A DNA stretch of 64,000 nucleotides, from positions 1,426,001 to 1,490,000 of the forward strand of contig OZ017762.1 in assembly GCA_963969365.1 (NCBI GenBank). Direction: 5' to 3'. Positions 32,763 to 43,600 of the stretch are shown here, one piece after another; the stretch's first letter is position 1; every line of letters begins with the position of its first letter. Source of the DNA: Asterochloris sp. CNOR1 (lineage: Eukaryota; Chlorophyta; Trebouxiophyceae; Trebouxiales; Trebouxiaceae). The translations under genes and the position numbers were made by a program. The notes under the pieces are model-generated. The model was not told where the DNA came from and did no database searches. It saw nothing but the letters and a program-made list of their open reading frames with translations.

Positions 32763-35700
32763 GGTGCAGCGGTCGTGCTGGCGGGCTGGCGCATGCTCAG
32801 CTTCATCTTGCAGCAGGACATGCACCGGCGAGAGGTCAATGTAGCCAATTTCCTAGAGGATCCCAGGACAGGAAAAAAGGTGTGTCTATTGTCCGCTGCC
32901 CCTGTTTGCAGCACGCCGTGTCAGCCTGTTCCGGTCAGGAACCCTGATCAGAGATGCATGCCCAGGGTTCCAGTTTGTAGCTGAGGCCTCAAGAAGCCAA
33001 GCCCCCGGAGTATACCACAAAAGGTGTGCAGAAAGGGCCACAAGCTGCAGGCTGACGGGTTGCATCAATTTGCAGGTGCACCACCATGCATCTACAATGC
33101 TTCCAAGCATGCACCCACCTTGTGCATGGCACCGCTGCTCTCTGACATGACACCTGCGGCCAAGCACAGAGGCCCCAGGCAGCAAAGTCCATCTGCCCGC
33201 CTGCAGGTGCACCCACCATCCATCTATGACGAGCCCACCAAGTCATTGTCAGTCGTGATTCCTGCGTACAATGAGCAGGACAGGCTGCCTTCCAGCCTGG
33301 ACTCCCTTGCTGGGTGAGCTCAGCATCCCTCAGCGCCATCGTGACCTTTTAGCTGCATGGGGCCCATGCAGCTACTGCCCGGACGCTGTGAGCCTGACAA
33401 TTGACGCTGCTGATGTCTGCACGGCGAGGACTTCAGAATGCCTGCCGGCCGGCCAGAACTCCCTCAAGAAGTACCTAATGCTGCATTGGGTTGCAACTGT
33501 GGCAGGAGGCAGTGTTGTGGTCTTGCATGATGTGCACACTGCCTGCCAACCTGGACAGCCTCAATCAGCACTGAGAGTGGCTCTTAGCACAGCATGAACC
33601 TTTCCGTATTTGCATGATGCACTCACAGGATTGACACAGGTGCCTGAGCAGCAAGGGCTTTTGCATGGCCTACAGGAGCTGCATGCATGCACTGCACAGC
33701 ATGTCGCTGCTGGCACACTTCAAAAGCAGGCACCACTGCATTGCTGCCTAGTTGCAACTACCTGGCAAGCCCCGGGGTCCTGGTGGCTTAGCAGGCGGCA
33801 GTGCACTGCCTGTGCTCAGCATGTCAGCTTATGCACCGACAACGTAAGCATGGACATCGTTGGTTGTGCAATGCGCTGGCCTTGTAAGCTCTGCACAGCA
33901 GAACCCTGCTCCCACGCTGGTGCAAATGTCAAAGAGATCCAGCCTGCAGCTGGGAGGAGGAGCAAATTGCTCAGGTTGCAACACGCCGCGCTGCGCTGGC
34001 CTGTGACAAGACACGTCAGAGCTGCATTTAGCGTGAAAGTCAGCATCGATTGCAGTAGGTTGGCCTATGGGCTGTGTACACTGCTCGCATGCAATCTTAC
34101 TGCTGGCAGATCTCCTGAGTGTTCAGGTGTCTGGTGCTTCTGCTGGACAGACTTGGTCCCAGCTGCACGCATGGGAACACTTTGGCTGCCATTGGACACA
34201 GATGTTCCAATGATTTCTTCCTCTGTGGGCACTGCAGATTTTTGGAGCGCCTGCGTGACAGACGTGGGCCCAATTTTACTTATGAAATCATTATCGTAGA
34301 CGATGGCAGCCAGGACAACACCCTTGAGTAAGTCCAACTCATTCAAGAGTTGATATGGTGTGTCCTGCAAAAAGCAAGAGCCCAACCTCCTGCATTGTCA
34401 TGCGCCCCTGCACGTGTGCCAGGGGCAGTATCATGCGCAAAACACAGGTAAGCAGCAGCACTCTGTTGGTGCTTTTGCACAACTTGACTTGCCATGCATG
34501 CATGTAGCCAGCAGTCACAAGTAGCTCCCTTCAGATCGGTGCAGGCACCCAGTGTCACGACCTGCCAGAAGCAGCACTGACAAGCTGCCTGCCACCTCAT
34601 GCACCTCTGGAGGTGCACAAAAGGCAGCCCAAATGTGCATACAAAAGCAGCCACAAGCCCCCTGCCTGCATTTCCAACGCCCAGCAGACTGTGCAGTGCG
34701 CATTGCGCTCAACTCAGTGGTTGATTGCCGAGACAGGCCTGCAATGTGGCAAGGCTCTAATGTGCACCTGCGTCCCACACTGCATGCATCTGTGCTTTGG
34801 ACTTGCAGCTGCCAGTCCCTGTTGCGGGCACATATGTGCCTGCAGATGTCTCCACCGGCATCCCACAACCATTCAACTGTGCTTGGGGCGGCTGCCAGCC
34901 TCTGCTGATGCGAGCAGCTGTTCACACCTGCCAGCACATGCCAAGATCTACTGCTTGAGCACCAGCGGTGTGGTGCAGGTGCAGCTACACCTTCATCAGG
35001 CGCAAGGGGTTTGAGACTGTCAGAGCAATTGACTTGCAGCAGAACCATGGCAAGGTGGGCACAGCTGCTTCAGGCAGGATTCAACAACCGCCGTCATCAT
35101 GCAGATCACCCCAACACCCTCTTATCATCAGCAGGGAGTGAGCCAGAGGCAGCCGGCTTTCATATGCTGCTACCCTTTAGTTTAGACAACCTGTTCTCGT
35201 CAGCAGACATGTGCACTGACTGCCGGGGCTTCCTGGTGCATGCCTGGCATCCTCCAGCTGTCTGTGCACCTGAGGACGCTTGCTGCAGACAGCGACTGAT
35301 GGATGTGAAGGAATCCAGCAGGCCAGCCCCTGCTCTGCTGATGCACACCTGTGTCTGTACTCCTGTTGGGGGCCTGGAAGCTGGCCAACCTGTGCTTCCC
35401 TGCCTGCAGGCACATGTATGCTGCATCAGCAAGATGACCCTGCCCTGCTGCAGCACCCTTGTGGTTCACTTGCAATACGGGGCTAAAGCTAGCTGGCTGG
35501 CACATCTGACTGCCTGCAGGCTGACGCTGCGTCAGTTAGTTCTTGTGGCATACTGCTCTGCCCAGCACTACGCTTCACACAGCAGCTGTCCCCTGCCAGC
35601 TCCCCCTGCCTGTCTGCAGGCCTTGGCCTGGCAAGCAGGCTCTCCACCCTCTGGCCCCTGCTGTGCTCATGCTGCAAGTGGGCAGCTGCACGCCTCCTTC

Positions 35701-38233
35701 TCTTCCTGCAGGGCCATGCAGTGCTGTGGCAGGCATGTTGGTGGGGAGCCGGTGCTGAGCTGCCACTCCGGCCCCTGCTGAGACAAGTGGCGCTGTCTGG
35801 CTGCAGGGCCATGCTGTGCGTGCGGGCATGATGATTGCTCGTGGGGAACAGGTGCTGATGGCAGACGCAGATGGGGCCACCCGCTGGGAGGACCTGGAGC
35901 TGCTGCAGGGCCGAATGCAGGAACTGCTGAAGAAGCAGAGTGAGTCCCGTGTAGCATGGATGCCCCGACATGTGGCTGGACATGGCCTGCAAATCAGCAT
36001 GCAGGGTCTGCCACAGAAGCAGGGTTGCAGAATCTGCTGCAGAAGGAGGGTGAGGTGGTGCCAGAGCAGCCCGCTGCAGGATGTCCCCACAAACAGGGTG
36101 TGGGCACGGCTTAGCATGAGCTGAGGGCCATGTCGCAAATCATACTTATTCGGTCGCTGTACTATGACATGCATGACAGCCAGCAGGCAAGCGCTTGGGC
36201 AGCATTGGGGTGTTTCTGGGACCCACGTTTTGGCTCATCTCTCTGCACTGCCTCCCTGCAGGTCAGCCACCAGGCCGGGGCCCACTTGGCACGGTGGTGG
36301 ACTCCTGCGCCCCACCTTCAGAAGCAGGCCAGGTCCAAGCTCCAACCCAGCCAGCTGCGTTTTTATGCCAGGCAGCTTGCCACAGCTCTGGGCTGGTCAG
36401 CACCACGCCCCCAGCTGACACCTCATGTCTGACCAGCACTCCCACTCCCTGCAGAACACGAGAATAGACTGGTCCTCAACAGCAGCACAATGGGCGCAGC
36501 CCAAGGGCTGAATGTGCCTGGGGCTGCTGACACAGGACCCTGTTGACAACTGTGCTGCCTGCAGGAGCCATGAAGTCAGCAAAGACACTGTGCGATCTGC
36601 CGGCCCCGGCGCTGTCGGCATGGTCATTGAACCCCGCACCCAACTCAGGATGCAGGCCATGCCAAGCGTCAAAGGCACTGAGTGGCGATGTATGCCTGCA
36701 GGGCTGCTGTAACACCTCTTATGCTGCCTGGCAGGACAATACAGCTGCCAAACACGGGGAGTTGCCATCACCCACCCTTCTCCGGGGCATGCCTACAGGT
36801 CAAGCCACAGGACTGGGGCCCCTGGGCATGGTCGTCGGCTCGCGTGCTCACCTTGAGAAGCAGGCAATGGCCAAGCGCAACAGGCTGCGCAATTTCTTGA
36901 CCAAGGGGTTCCACTTCCTGGTGCTGCTGGTGGCCGGCGGGGCTGTGCGCGACACCCAGTGCGGCTTCAAGGTCAGCCAGGGTCAGGCTGGGGGTGCATG
37001 CAGCTGGGGTGTGGCAGCCACAAAGTGTGCAGGGCAGGCTCATTTCCTGGTGGAGGGAGCTGGGCTCAGCGTGGCCAACAGTGTGGCTTCAGTCCAAGTG
37101 CATTATGATTGCTGCTCACTACTTGTGCAGAGTGCAGCTGGTGGTGTGGCTGCCTTCAATATGTGAGATGCTGAAAATGCCTGACTCCAGGCAGCTGCTG
37201 ACACAGGTGCTGCCACACGGCTCTCAGACCTCATGCTAGGCTCAACCAGGACAGCACATTGCCACTTTGCAACTCTTAGCTCCAGCGTCAGCACCAATGA
37301 CAACAACGCTCTGCCAGGCTCGTTGTAGGCGTCCCTAGCTCCTGATCTTGCATCGCGTGGGTGCTGACGCTGGAGCTAAGAAATGCCTGGATCTTGCTAT
37401 GCAGCTGCTCACATTGAATGCAGATGCTGATCAACAATCAGCACTTCGCACCTAGGCAACAGTTGCTCACCTGTTGCAGCTGCTTGCAAGCGCGCCCTGC
37501 CTAGGTGCTGCTCTGCACCGGCCCTGAGCTGTGCAGAGTGTGCCCAGCTGTGAGTCTTGAAGCCCACAACTGAGAGTCCATCCCTGCTCACTGCACACTC
37601 TGCAGCTGCTGACACGCCGCACGGCCAAGGTGATGGTCAGCAACCAGCGGCTGGAGCGCTGGTGCTTCGACGTGGAGCTGATCTACCTGGCTCAGCAGCT
37701 GCAGATCCCTGTGGAGGAGGTGCAGGTGCACTGGACTGAAGTGCCTGGTGGGTCCTGGGCAGACATCGATTGTGGGATACCTACTTGAGAGGGTGTCCAT
37801 GCAATCACAAGTCCTGAGCTGGCTTGTCAGGTGGAGACCATCAGACACCTGCGCACTCAGGAGATCTGCCAGCAATAAGAATGCATGCGGACAGTGCTGT
37901 ACACAGCCCATAGGCCAATCTGCTGCAATTGTTGCTTTATTTCACGCTGAACCTGCGGCACGTCCCATGTCCCTGAGCCTGGCTATGACCCAATTTTGTT
38001 GGATTGGTTACTAGGTGCCAACGTGTTTTGCCAGGCAAGTCATGTCACAAGGCTGCATGCAGTGCTGGGTGCTCACGCTCACCACCCTGCACATGTGCCA
38101 CGCAGGCTCAAAGATCCGCAGCACCTCCATCCTGCACATGGCCTGGGAGCTGCTGGCTCTGCTGATTGGCTACAAGCTGCTGCACATCTGGAGGATACAC
38201 ACAGAGGTCGAGCTTCAGACTGACTCACAGTGA
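32763..38233 (+). CDS. ALG5: Dolichyl-phosphate beta-glucosyltransferase (5' end unresolved)
   Basis: Eight exons close in phase to 321 residues, against 324 in human ALG5: 32,763-32,879; 33,207-33,313; 34,238-34,327; 34,979-35,054; 35,807-35,939; 36,799-36,971; 37,606-37,747; 38,106-38,233. The enzyme is a GT2-family transferase on the cytosolic ER face that makes Dol-P-Glc from UDP-Glc. Seen in order: hydrophobic GAAVVLAGWRML (membrane anchor), SLSVVIPAYNEQDRLPSSLD, YEIIIVDDGSQDNT, EQVLMADADGATRWEDLELL (DxD-like metal-binding site), GMVVGSRAHLEKQAMAKRNR, GFHFLVLL, RDTQCGFK, ERWCFDVELIYLAQ and HWTEVPGSKI. Exon 2 has no in-frame ATG before its acceptor, so a short upstream exon is missing. 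The acceptor of exon 34,979 has an alternative six bases downstream. Confidence 0.92.
35710..35780 (+). repeat. Degraded copy of the ALG5 exon at 35,807, just upstream of it
   Basis: CTGCAGGGCCATGCAGTGC...GGCATGTTGGTGGGGAGCCGGTGCTGAG matches the acceptor and first about 50 bases of the real exon (CTGCAGGGCCATGCTGTGC...GGCATGATGATTGCTCGTGGGGAACAGGTGCTGATG). The acceptor dinucleotide is kept but the frame is broken. Confidence 0.75.
36255..36690 (+). repeat. Two degraded copies of the ALG5 exon at 36,799
   Basis: Copy A (about 36,257-36,340): CTGCAGGTCAGCCACCAGG, GGGGCCCACTTGGCACGGT and CTTCAGAAGCAGGCCAGGTCC. Copy B (about 36,575-36,670): GGCGCTGTCGGCATGGTCAT and ATGCAGGCCATGCCAAGCG. Both align with the first 100 bases of the real exon (GGGGCCCCTGGGCATGGTCG, GAGAAGCAGGCAATGGCCAA). 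Neither keeps an open frame. Confidence 0.75.
37274..37381. repeat. Perfect 22-bp inverted repeat, 64-nt spacer, in an ALG5 intron
   Basis: Left arm 37,274-37,295 begins TCTTAGCTCCAGC and right arm 37,360-37,381 ends GCTGGAGCTAAGA; the arms are exactly complementary. RNA from either strand would form a strong hairpin. It could be a small foldback (MITE-like) element; no target-site duplication is obvious. Confidence 0.92.
37448..37508. repeat. Second foldback: perfect 11-bp inverted repeat
   Basis: GCACCTAGGCA (37,448-37,458) and TGCCTAGGTGC (37,498-37,508) are exactly complementary, about 65 bases after the 22-bp foldback and in the same intron. Confidence 0.88.
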
Positions 38234-40053
38234 TGCCTCCCTGGCTTGTCAGCTTACTACTGCTTCAGCCTGAGTTGTTAAAAGCAGGAGGGGGTGTCAC
38301 AACAGATTTTCATTCAGGGTGTCTGGCTAGCTGCTGACTTGGACTCCAATTGAGCAGTTTGTGAGACCAGCAGTCTGCGTGCAAGCGTCCTGGGCTCTGT
38401 TGGCCTGGGCCACCTGCAGGAAGCAGCGTGTACGGAGCCATTTCTAAAACATGCAGCGGGCAGCAATGGCAAGACAGCTCACTTCACAGGTCTGCGTTGC
38501 GCTGCTGCCATGCTGTGCAGCAGCTGGTGTCTGTGTGCCCTCAGTGCTCTGGCTCCAGCGAGGAGTTTGCGTTGCACCAGTCTGAGCACGGGGCTCAGGC
38601 TCGCTCCGGTGCTCCGGCAGCCACCGTGCCATGACCGCTATGGATGAGGGAGAATGGGAAATATCAGATGGGCTGGTGCAGGTCGCATAGCACAAAGAGG
38701 CAGTCACTGATAGAGCATTTCAAAGCTTCACAGTGATCACAGGTCGTTTGCTACTGTTCGGGGGAGGCTCGGGAAGGACTGTTGTTGCCTGTCTCTCATA
38801 CGCCTCTCAGCGATGCAGCCAGTACAGCACAGCTGCCTAACCAGCGCTCCAGCCAGCGCTGCACCTCCACCGCCCTCCTTCACTCCCCTTGTTCTTCTTG
38901 CTCTCCACTTGCCCCAAGCCCCTGGCTTGTGTTGGGCTGAGCCTGTAGCGTCCTGGGTTGCCTGATGCTACAGCAGGGCTCATGTGGTGAAGCAGCTGGA
39001 CATGCAGCTGTGAGTGAGAGGCAGCCATAGATGCTTTGCGAGCTGCTAGAGGCGTCCTGGGAACCGGGGACTGGAGTGTGGCTGGCACTCTGCAGCAGCC
39101 TCCCCAGGTCTGGCTTTAACCCGCAACAAGGCCAAGTCAATATGCTGGAGTTGGACAACCTGTGCGCTGGCACTCTGGCACTTGTGCTGGAGGGCCAGGA
39201 GGTCTCCAGTCAGCAGATGGACTCAGGGAGGCTACAGCTCGCGTTACAGCATGTGGGAAGGAGGACTTTGCGAATTGTGATGGCCACCGCGGTGCATGTC
39301 ATCCCAGGCAAAAATTGCTCTGAGGTACTGTTGGATCATGGCTGTGAAGAGAGGCAAGCTTGGCTGCATGCTAGGGCTTGCTGAGAACTATGCCCTGAAC
39401 TCTGCAGGTCAGCAGGATGCCATGGTAGCCGCTGTGCACCAGCTGCGCCCCCAGGGACATGACACGCGGACAGAGGACGGCCTTCTGCGCCTTGTCTGTC
39501 TGGGTGTAGCAAGCGCAGGCGCATCTCTTGCGGAGCATAGCAAAGATCTACTGTGAGGAGCGTCCGCCCAGACTCAGCCAGGGCCCGTGGACTTCTTGTC
39601 ACGGCGCCGCTTGCCAATCAGATCGCTAAGCCAATCAGATCGCTAAGCCAGCCAATGTGGCACCATACGCCTCACTTTGCTGCCCAAGTCCCCAGACTCT
39701 TATGTGCTTGAAACCAATTTCCTTGGAGCAGTCATCAAGGGCTATCACTTTAGGGCTGTGGATCCAGGTTCTCGTAAGGCAAACTGCAATTCTGCTGACA
39801 AAGCCAAACCGGGCAAATTGGATACCTCTGAAAGTCTGCTCAAGCAACAGCAGCTCCAGGTAAATGCTAAGCTCACAATGTTCATCACAACTTCACGGGG
39901 AGTCCTATCTGGCAGAGCTGCTCTGAGTGAGAGAACTGCATATGTCATTCTTGTTGCAGCAGCACAAGCCTGAGCAAGGTGGCTGGCTTTTAGGGTGAAT
40001 GCTGCAGATGACAAGGGCATCTGTTTGACAGAAACAGCCGGGATTACCATCAT
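38234..40053. other. Possible small unrecognised gene (+) at about 38,631-39,556
   Basis: Protein-like stretches occur on the plus strand: 38,631-38,681 (MDEGEWEISDGLVQ followed by GT), about 39,031-39,330 (NMLELDNLCAGTLALVLEG, DSGRLQLALQHVGRRTLRIV) and about 39,406-39,556 (LRPQGHDTRTEDGLLRLVCL to a UGA stop). I could not join them in phase and recognise no family. Nothing was seen from 39,560 to 40,053. Confidence 0.3.
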
Positions 40054-40199
40054 GTCTCGGTGGTCTAGTGGTAGAATAGTACCCTGCCATCATTGGTAGC
40101 ACGTTCGGTACAGACCCGGGTTCGATTGTGGCATACAGCTTAGGTCGAAAGCCCTACCCTGAGTATCAGAGATAGCATCTCTACATGCCGGCCGAGACA
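40054..40199 (+). tRNA. tRNA-Gly(GCC), interrupted by a 37/38 intron and a T-loop insertion
   Basis: The acceptor stem is perfect over 7 bp: GTCTCGG (40,054-40,060) with CCGAGAC (40,192-40,198), discriminator A at 40,199. The D-arm TGGTCTAGTGGTAGAAT is the standard eukaryotic tRNA-Gly sequence. The anticodon stem GTACC (40,079-40,083) pairs with GGTAC (40,107-40,111); the loop carries anticodon GCC (40,086-40,088). A 16-nt insertion (40,090-40,105) sits between positions 37 and 38, the canonical nuclear intron site. The T-stem 5' strand CCGGG and loop TTCGATT (40,116-40,127) are followed by about 59 extra bases before GCCGG (40,187-40,191), which restores four of five T-stem pairs. The weak points are a G53-G61 mismatch and no clean bulge-helix-bulge at the second insertion. 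Confidence 0.7.
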
Positions 40200-40203
40200 C
40201 AGC

Positions 40204-40207
40204 TTTT
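40204..40207 (+). terminator. RNA polymerase III T-run terminator
   Basis: TTTT starts five bases after the discriminator base of the tRNA-Gly, where a Pol III terminator is expected. This supports the tRNA ending at 40,199 rather than near the first T-loop half. Confidence 0.65.
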
Positions 40208-40617
40208 GCTGTAGTGAGGAGGGCTTGTTGGGAACTCTCCAAGGCATCGACGAGTAGATGGCATGAGCACTTCCCTGCTGTCCAGCTTTGCAAATGACAC
40301 CAACTCATATCAACAGTTCCCTAGCCAGCTTTGTCCCTCTTCTGGAGCCTGTGCCACTTTTGCATCAGCCAAGGCACTCCAATTTTGAGGGTTACATGTT
40401 CAGACAATCAAATAAGGGTGGGGTTCATGAATGGTGGACAACATGTGCAGTAAGCTTGAGTGATATAAACAAGCAGGCGTTCAGCATTAAGGCACAAGGG
40501 CAGCCTTGGACGGGCTGCAGACCATCAGTCAGGCCTGAGGCTGGCCGGCCGGAGAACATTGCATGTGACATGAGAATTTATACAGCACATGTGACTACAC
40601 TTGCTGAGCCACATGTC

Positions 40618-43600
40618 TCATATGAGGCCGGTCAGCAGCTGCTGGTATACGCGGCCGTGCACTGCCTCGGTGAGGGCAGCAGTGGCAGCGAGCCTCTCTG
40701 CCAGCTCCAGCAGCTCTGCCTTGAGAGCTGCACCACCGCAGCGGGCAAGTATCTGGTGCAGCGCATGCTGCAGCCCCGTGTCGCACTGGCATGCTGCGCA
40801 GGGAAGAGGGATGTTGGATGCTATGTATGCGCAACAGGTGGGCTGACGCCTTATTGCAGGCGGGACTCTAGCATGCTGCCAGAGAATTCAAAAGTGGTGT
40901 GCAGCAGGCACGGCGAGCTGAAGCTCAGACCAAGTGGTGCTCAGCATGCAGCGGCATGAAGCCAGATCGAGCATTTAGGGGGGGATAATGTGCTGATGCT
41001 CAAAAGCAACACTGCTGCTGTTCCTGGGCTTGCACAGCAGTTGCCATGACTCCAGGTGCTCAGTCGCCTGGCAATTCTGGCCTCCTCACACTCCCATCCA
41101 AGCAGACTGAGCACTGAGCAGCCGCCCAGCCAAGCCAAGCCAAGCAAGACGCCTCCCTCAAACGCCACTGCAGCGTCAACACACAAGCCTCTTACCTGCA
41201 GGCCCTGCCAGCAGCGCCATCTGCAGCGCAGCAGTCATGCCCGTGCTGAGCGCCTTGAAGGCCCCTCCGCTCCGGACCAGCATGCGGTTTAGCGCTGCCT
41301 CCATGGCCTTCTGCTGACCCTCGCCGGCTGGCAGGCCTCCCAGCTGTACCAGTTCCGCTGCCAGGTCTGGCAGGCGCATGTTGGGGTCCGCCAGCATGGC
41401 CGACAGGCGCCACTTCATGTCTGCAGGGGCTGTGGCGGCAGCTGTGGGGGCCTGCAGCAGACGCAGGGCCCAATGCTGAAGGAGTGCGCTGGCGGATGCA
41501 TGTTGCGGCGTAGGCAGTGGCCCCAGGGGCCAGCAGTACCGCTTTGATGCATGAAGGCCCCCCGTGCTGTCAGTAACAACCTGGTCCAGCTTGAGTACAG
41601 GGTCAGCTGACACAGGAGCGCCTGGCTGGAGCCTCACCCTGGCCGCAGCACCACATTGGCCTGGCCGCTCAGCAGGAGGCAGGCAGACAGCGCCACCAGG
41701 ACTCAGGTTGGTGCAGTGCAGGCCGCTGGACAGATGGCGTCACCATCACATCACATGAGCAGAAGCATCGCTGCGGGCCCTGGCTGCCAGCAGCCATCAC
41801 CACCAGCATGCTGCACAAGAGCACAGTGCACGCCGCCGAAGAATGGGGTTGGACAAGGAACCGCATGAGCCCTAGCGTCACTGCGAGCCTGAGCCATCAG
41901 CAGCTCGCCAGGCTGCAACCGGCACAATGCAGATGTCCTGCACAAATGGCTGGGAAGACATTCACCTGAGCTGCAGCATCGCTGCGGGCCTGGGCTGTCA
42001 GCAGCAGGCAGGCAGCCAGCACCACCAGCCTCTGGAAGTCGTTCTGGGCGCGGTGCAGCCGGGGGACGTCCAGGGCCAGAGTCTCAGCCACAGTGCCCAC
42101 TTGGGCAGGGGCCTCCTGCCCAGCCACAGCTGCCAGTCCCTGGCGCACGATCCCCCGCCAACTGCCTGGAGAGACGGGGTGCACGAGCTCTGCGGCGGGC
42201 TTGGGGGTGTCAGCTGCTGCCGTGGGGGCCGCCGAGCTGCCGGGAGTGGCACGGAGGCCAGCGCGCATGTTGAGAGGCACTGCAACGGCAGGACAAATGA
42301 GTCAATGGTTGGGGTGCCAAACTGAAGAATGGGTCACCCGGCATGGGGTGCCTTTCAGCATACGGCAGAAACCGAGATAGGCAACCACTGACATCTGGAT
42401 AGGGACGGTGGTGGACAAGCTATGATGCTGTCCTGTCCACACAGCAGTCAGGCAGGCTGAGCCTGGCTGGTGCTGTCCACTTTGACCGCTAGCTGCATGG
42501 AGCAAGTGTCAAGACCTACATCCAATTGCTCATGGCGGTTCAAGACAGCGCTTCGCAGTGAGAACAGTTTGACTCACCACCTGAGGACTGAGCTGCCGCA
42601 ACGGCGCGCACCCTGGCAGGGTCTTCTGCAAACTGGGCCACGGCCGCCAGCTGGGGCTCGGCCTGGGGCACTTGCCCAGCCACCAGAGCGACCCAGGCCC
42701 GAGCCTGAGGCAGGGCTGCTGCCACCTTGTCCGCAGAGCTGGCAGCCGTCAGGCCATGGGCTGCCAGCAGCTTTTCACCTGCATACCTGCAGAGCACAGC
42801 ATGCAACTAGTCAGCCTGGGTTCTGTGCGCCAAATGGCAAGCACCTGGCAGCAGGTGGAAGGGCGGGGCTGGATCCTGGCCTGACTCTCAGACACAGGCG
42901 GCACGTTGAGACTGAGACTCAGCTGCAGATTGCTGCCCCTCATGCCAGACCCATTGCTCAGCATGTCCGCCCACATACACATCATGAGATTAGCTGGTCA
43001 AGGCAGGCAGGGCACCCGTGCAGGTGCACATGCAGGTGGGCATGCAGGCCTCACCTGATGCCTGAACCATCCTTCAGTGTGTCTGCCAGCACGGTCAGCC
43101 GGAAGTTGGCGGCGTCCATGCGCAGCATCTTGAGCTGCACAGTCAGCACTCGCAGCGCGCGAGCCACAGCTGCCGCCACCTCCACCTTGGCGCCGGAGGC
43201 CAGTGCCTGGCTGAGCTGGGAGTTGATGCTGGCGTGGGCCTCGTGAGCAGCCGCCTCGCGGGCAGCAGCGCCCATGTCACGCAGTGCTGTTGCAGTCTGC
43301 TGGAGCACGGACAGGAGGTGGGCCGTGTCAATGCCGTTCAGGCCTGCAGCTCCCTGCAGGGACAGACGGATGATCACGGTAGAGCATGTGTGCGTTGGGC
43401 TCCGCTGCATGTTCTGCTGCACACCAGCACGCTGCAAGTGCCTGGCTGGCGGTTGTGCCCACAGTTGCGATCAACAAGAAATGCTGGTCCCAGCCAGCAA
43501 CGCCATCCTTCAGTCTCGATCAATGGCCCAGTGAAGCAAACGCACAGCGTGAGCTCTGTCCAATGCATTTGGGCAAGCAGACACGCCAAACTTTGAGCGA

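Noticed and set aside
40054-40130. tRNA-Gly fragment as the head of a SINE
   Set aside because: The perfectly matching 3' acceptor strand and T-run at 40,192-40,207 fit a whole interrupted tRNA gene better; still possible, and noted as a refutation route.
40288-40959. 223-codon plus-strand open frame
   Set aside because: Overlaps the last TCP11-like exon on the other strand and shows no protein-like composition.
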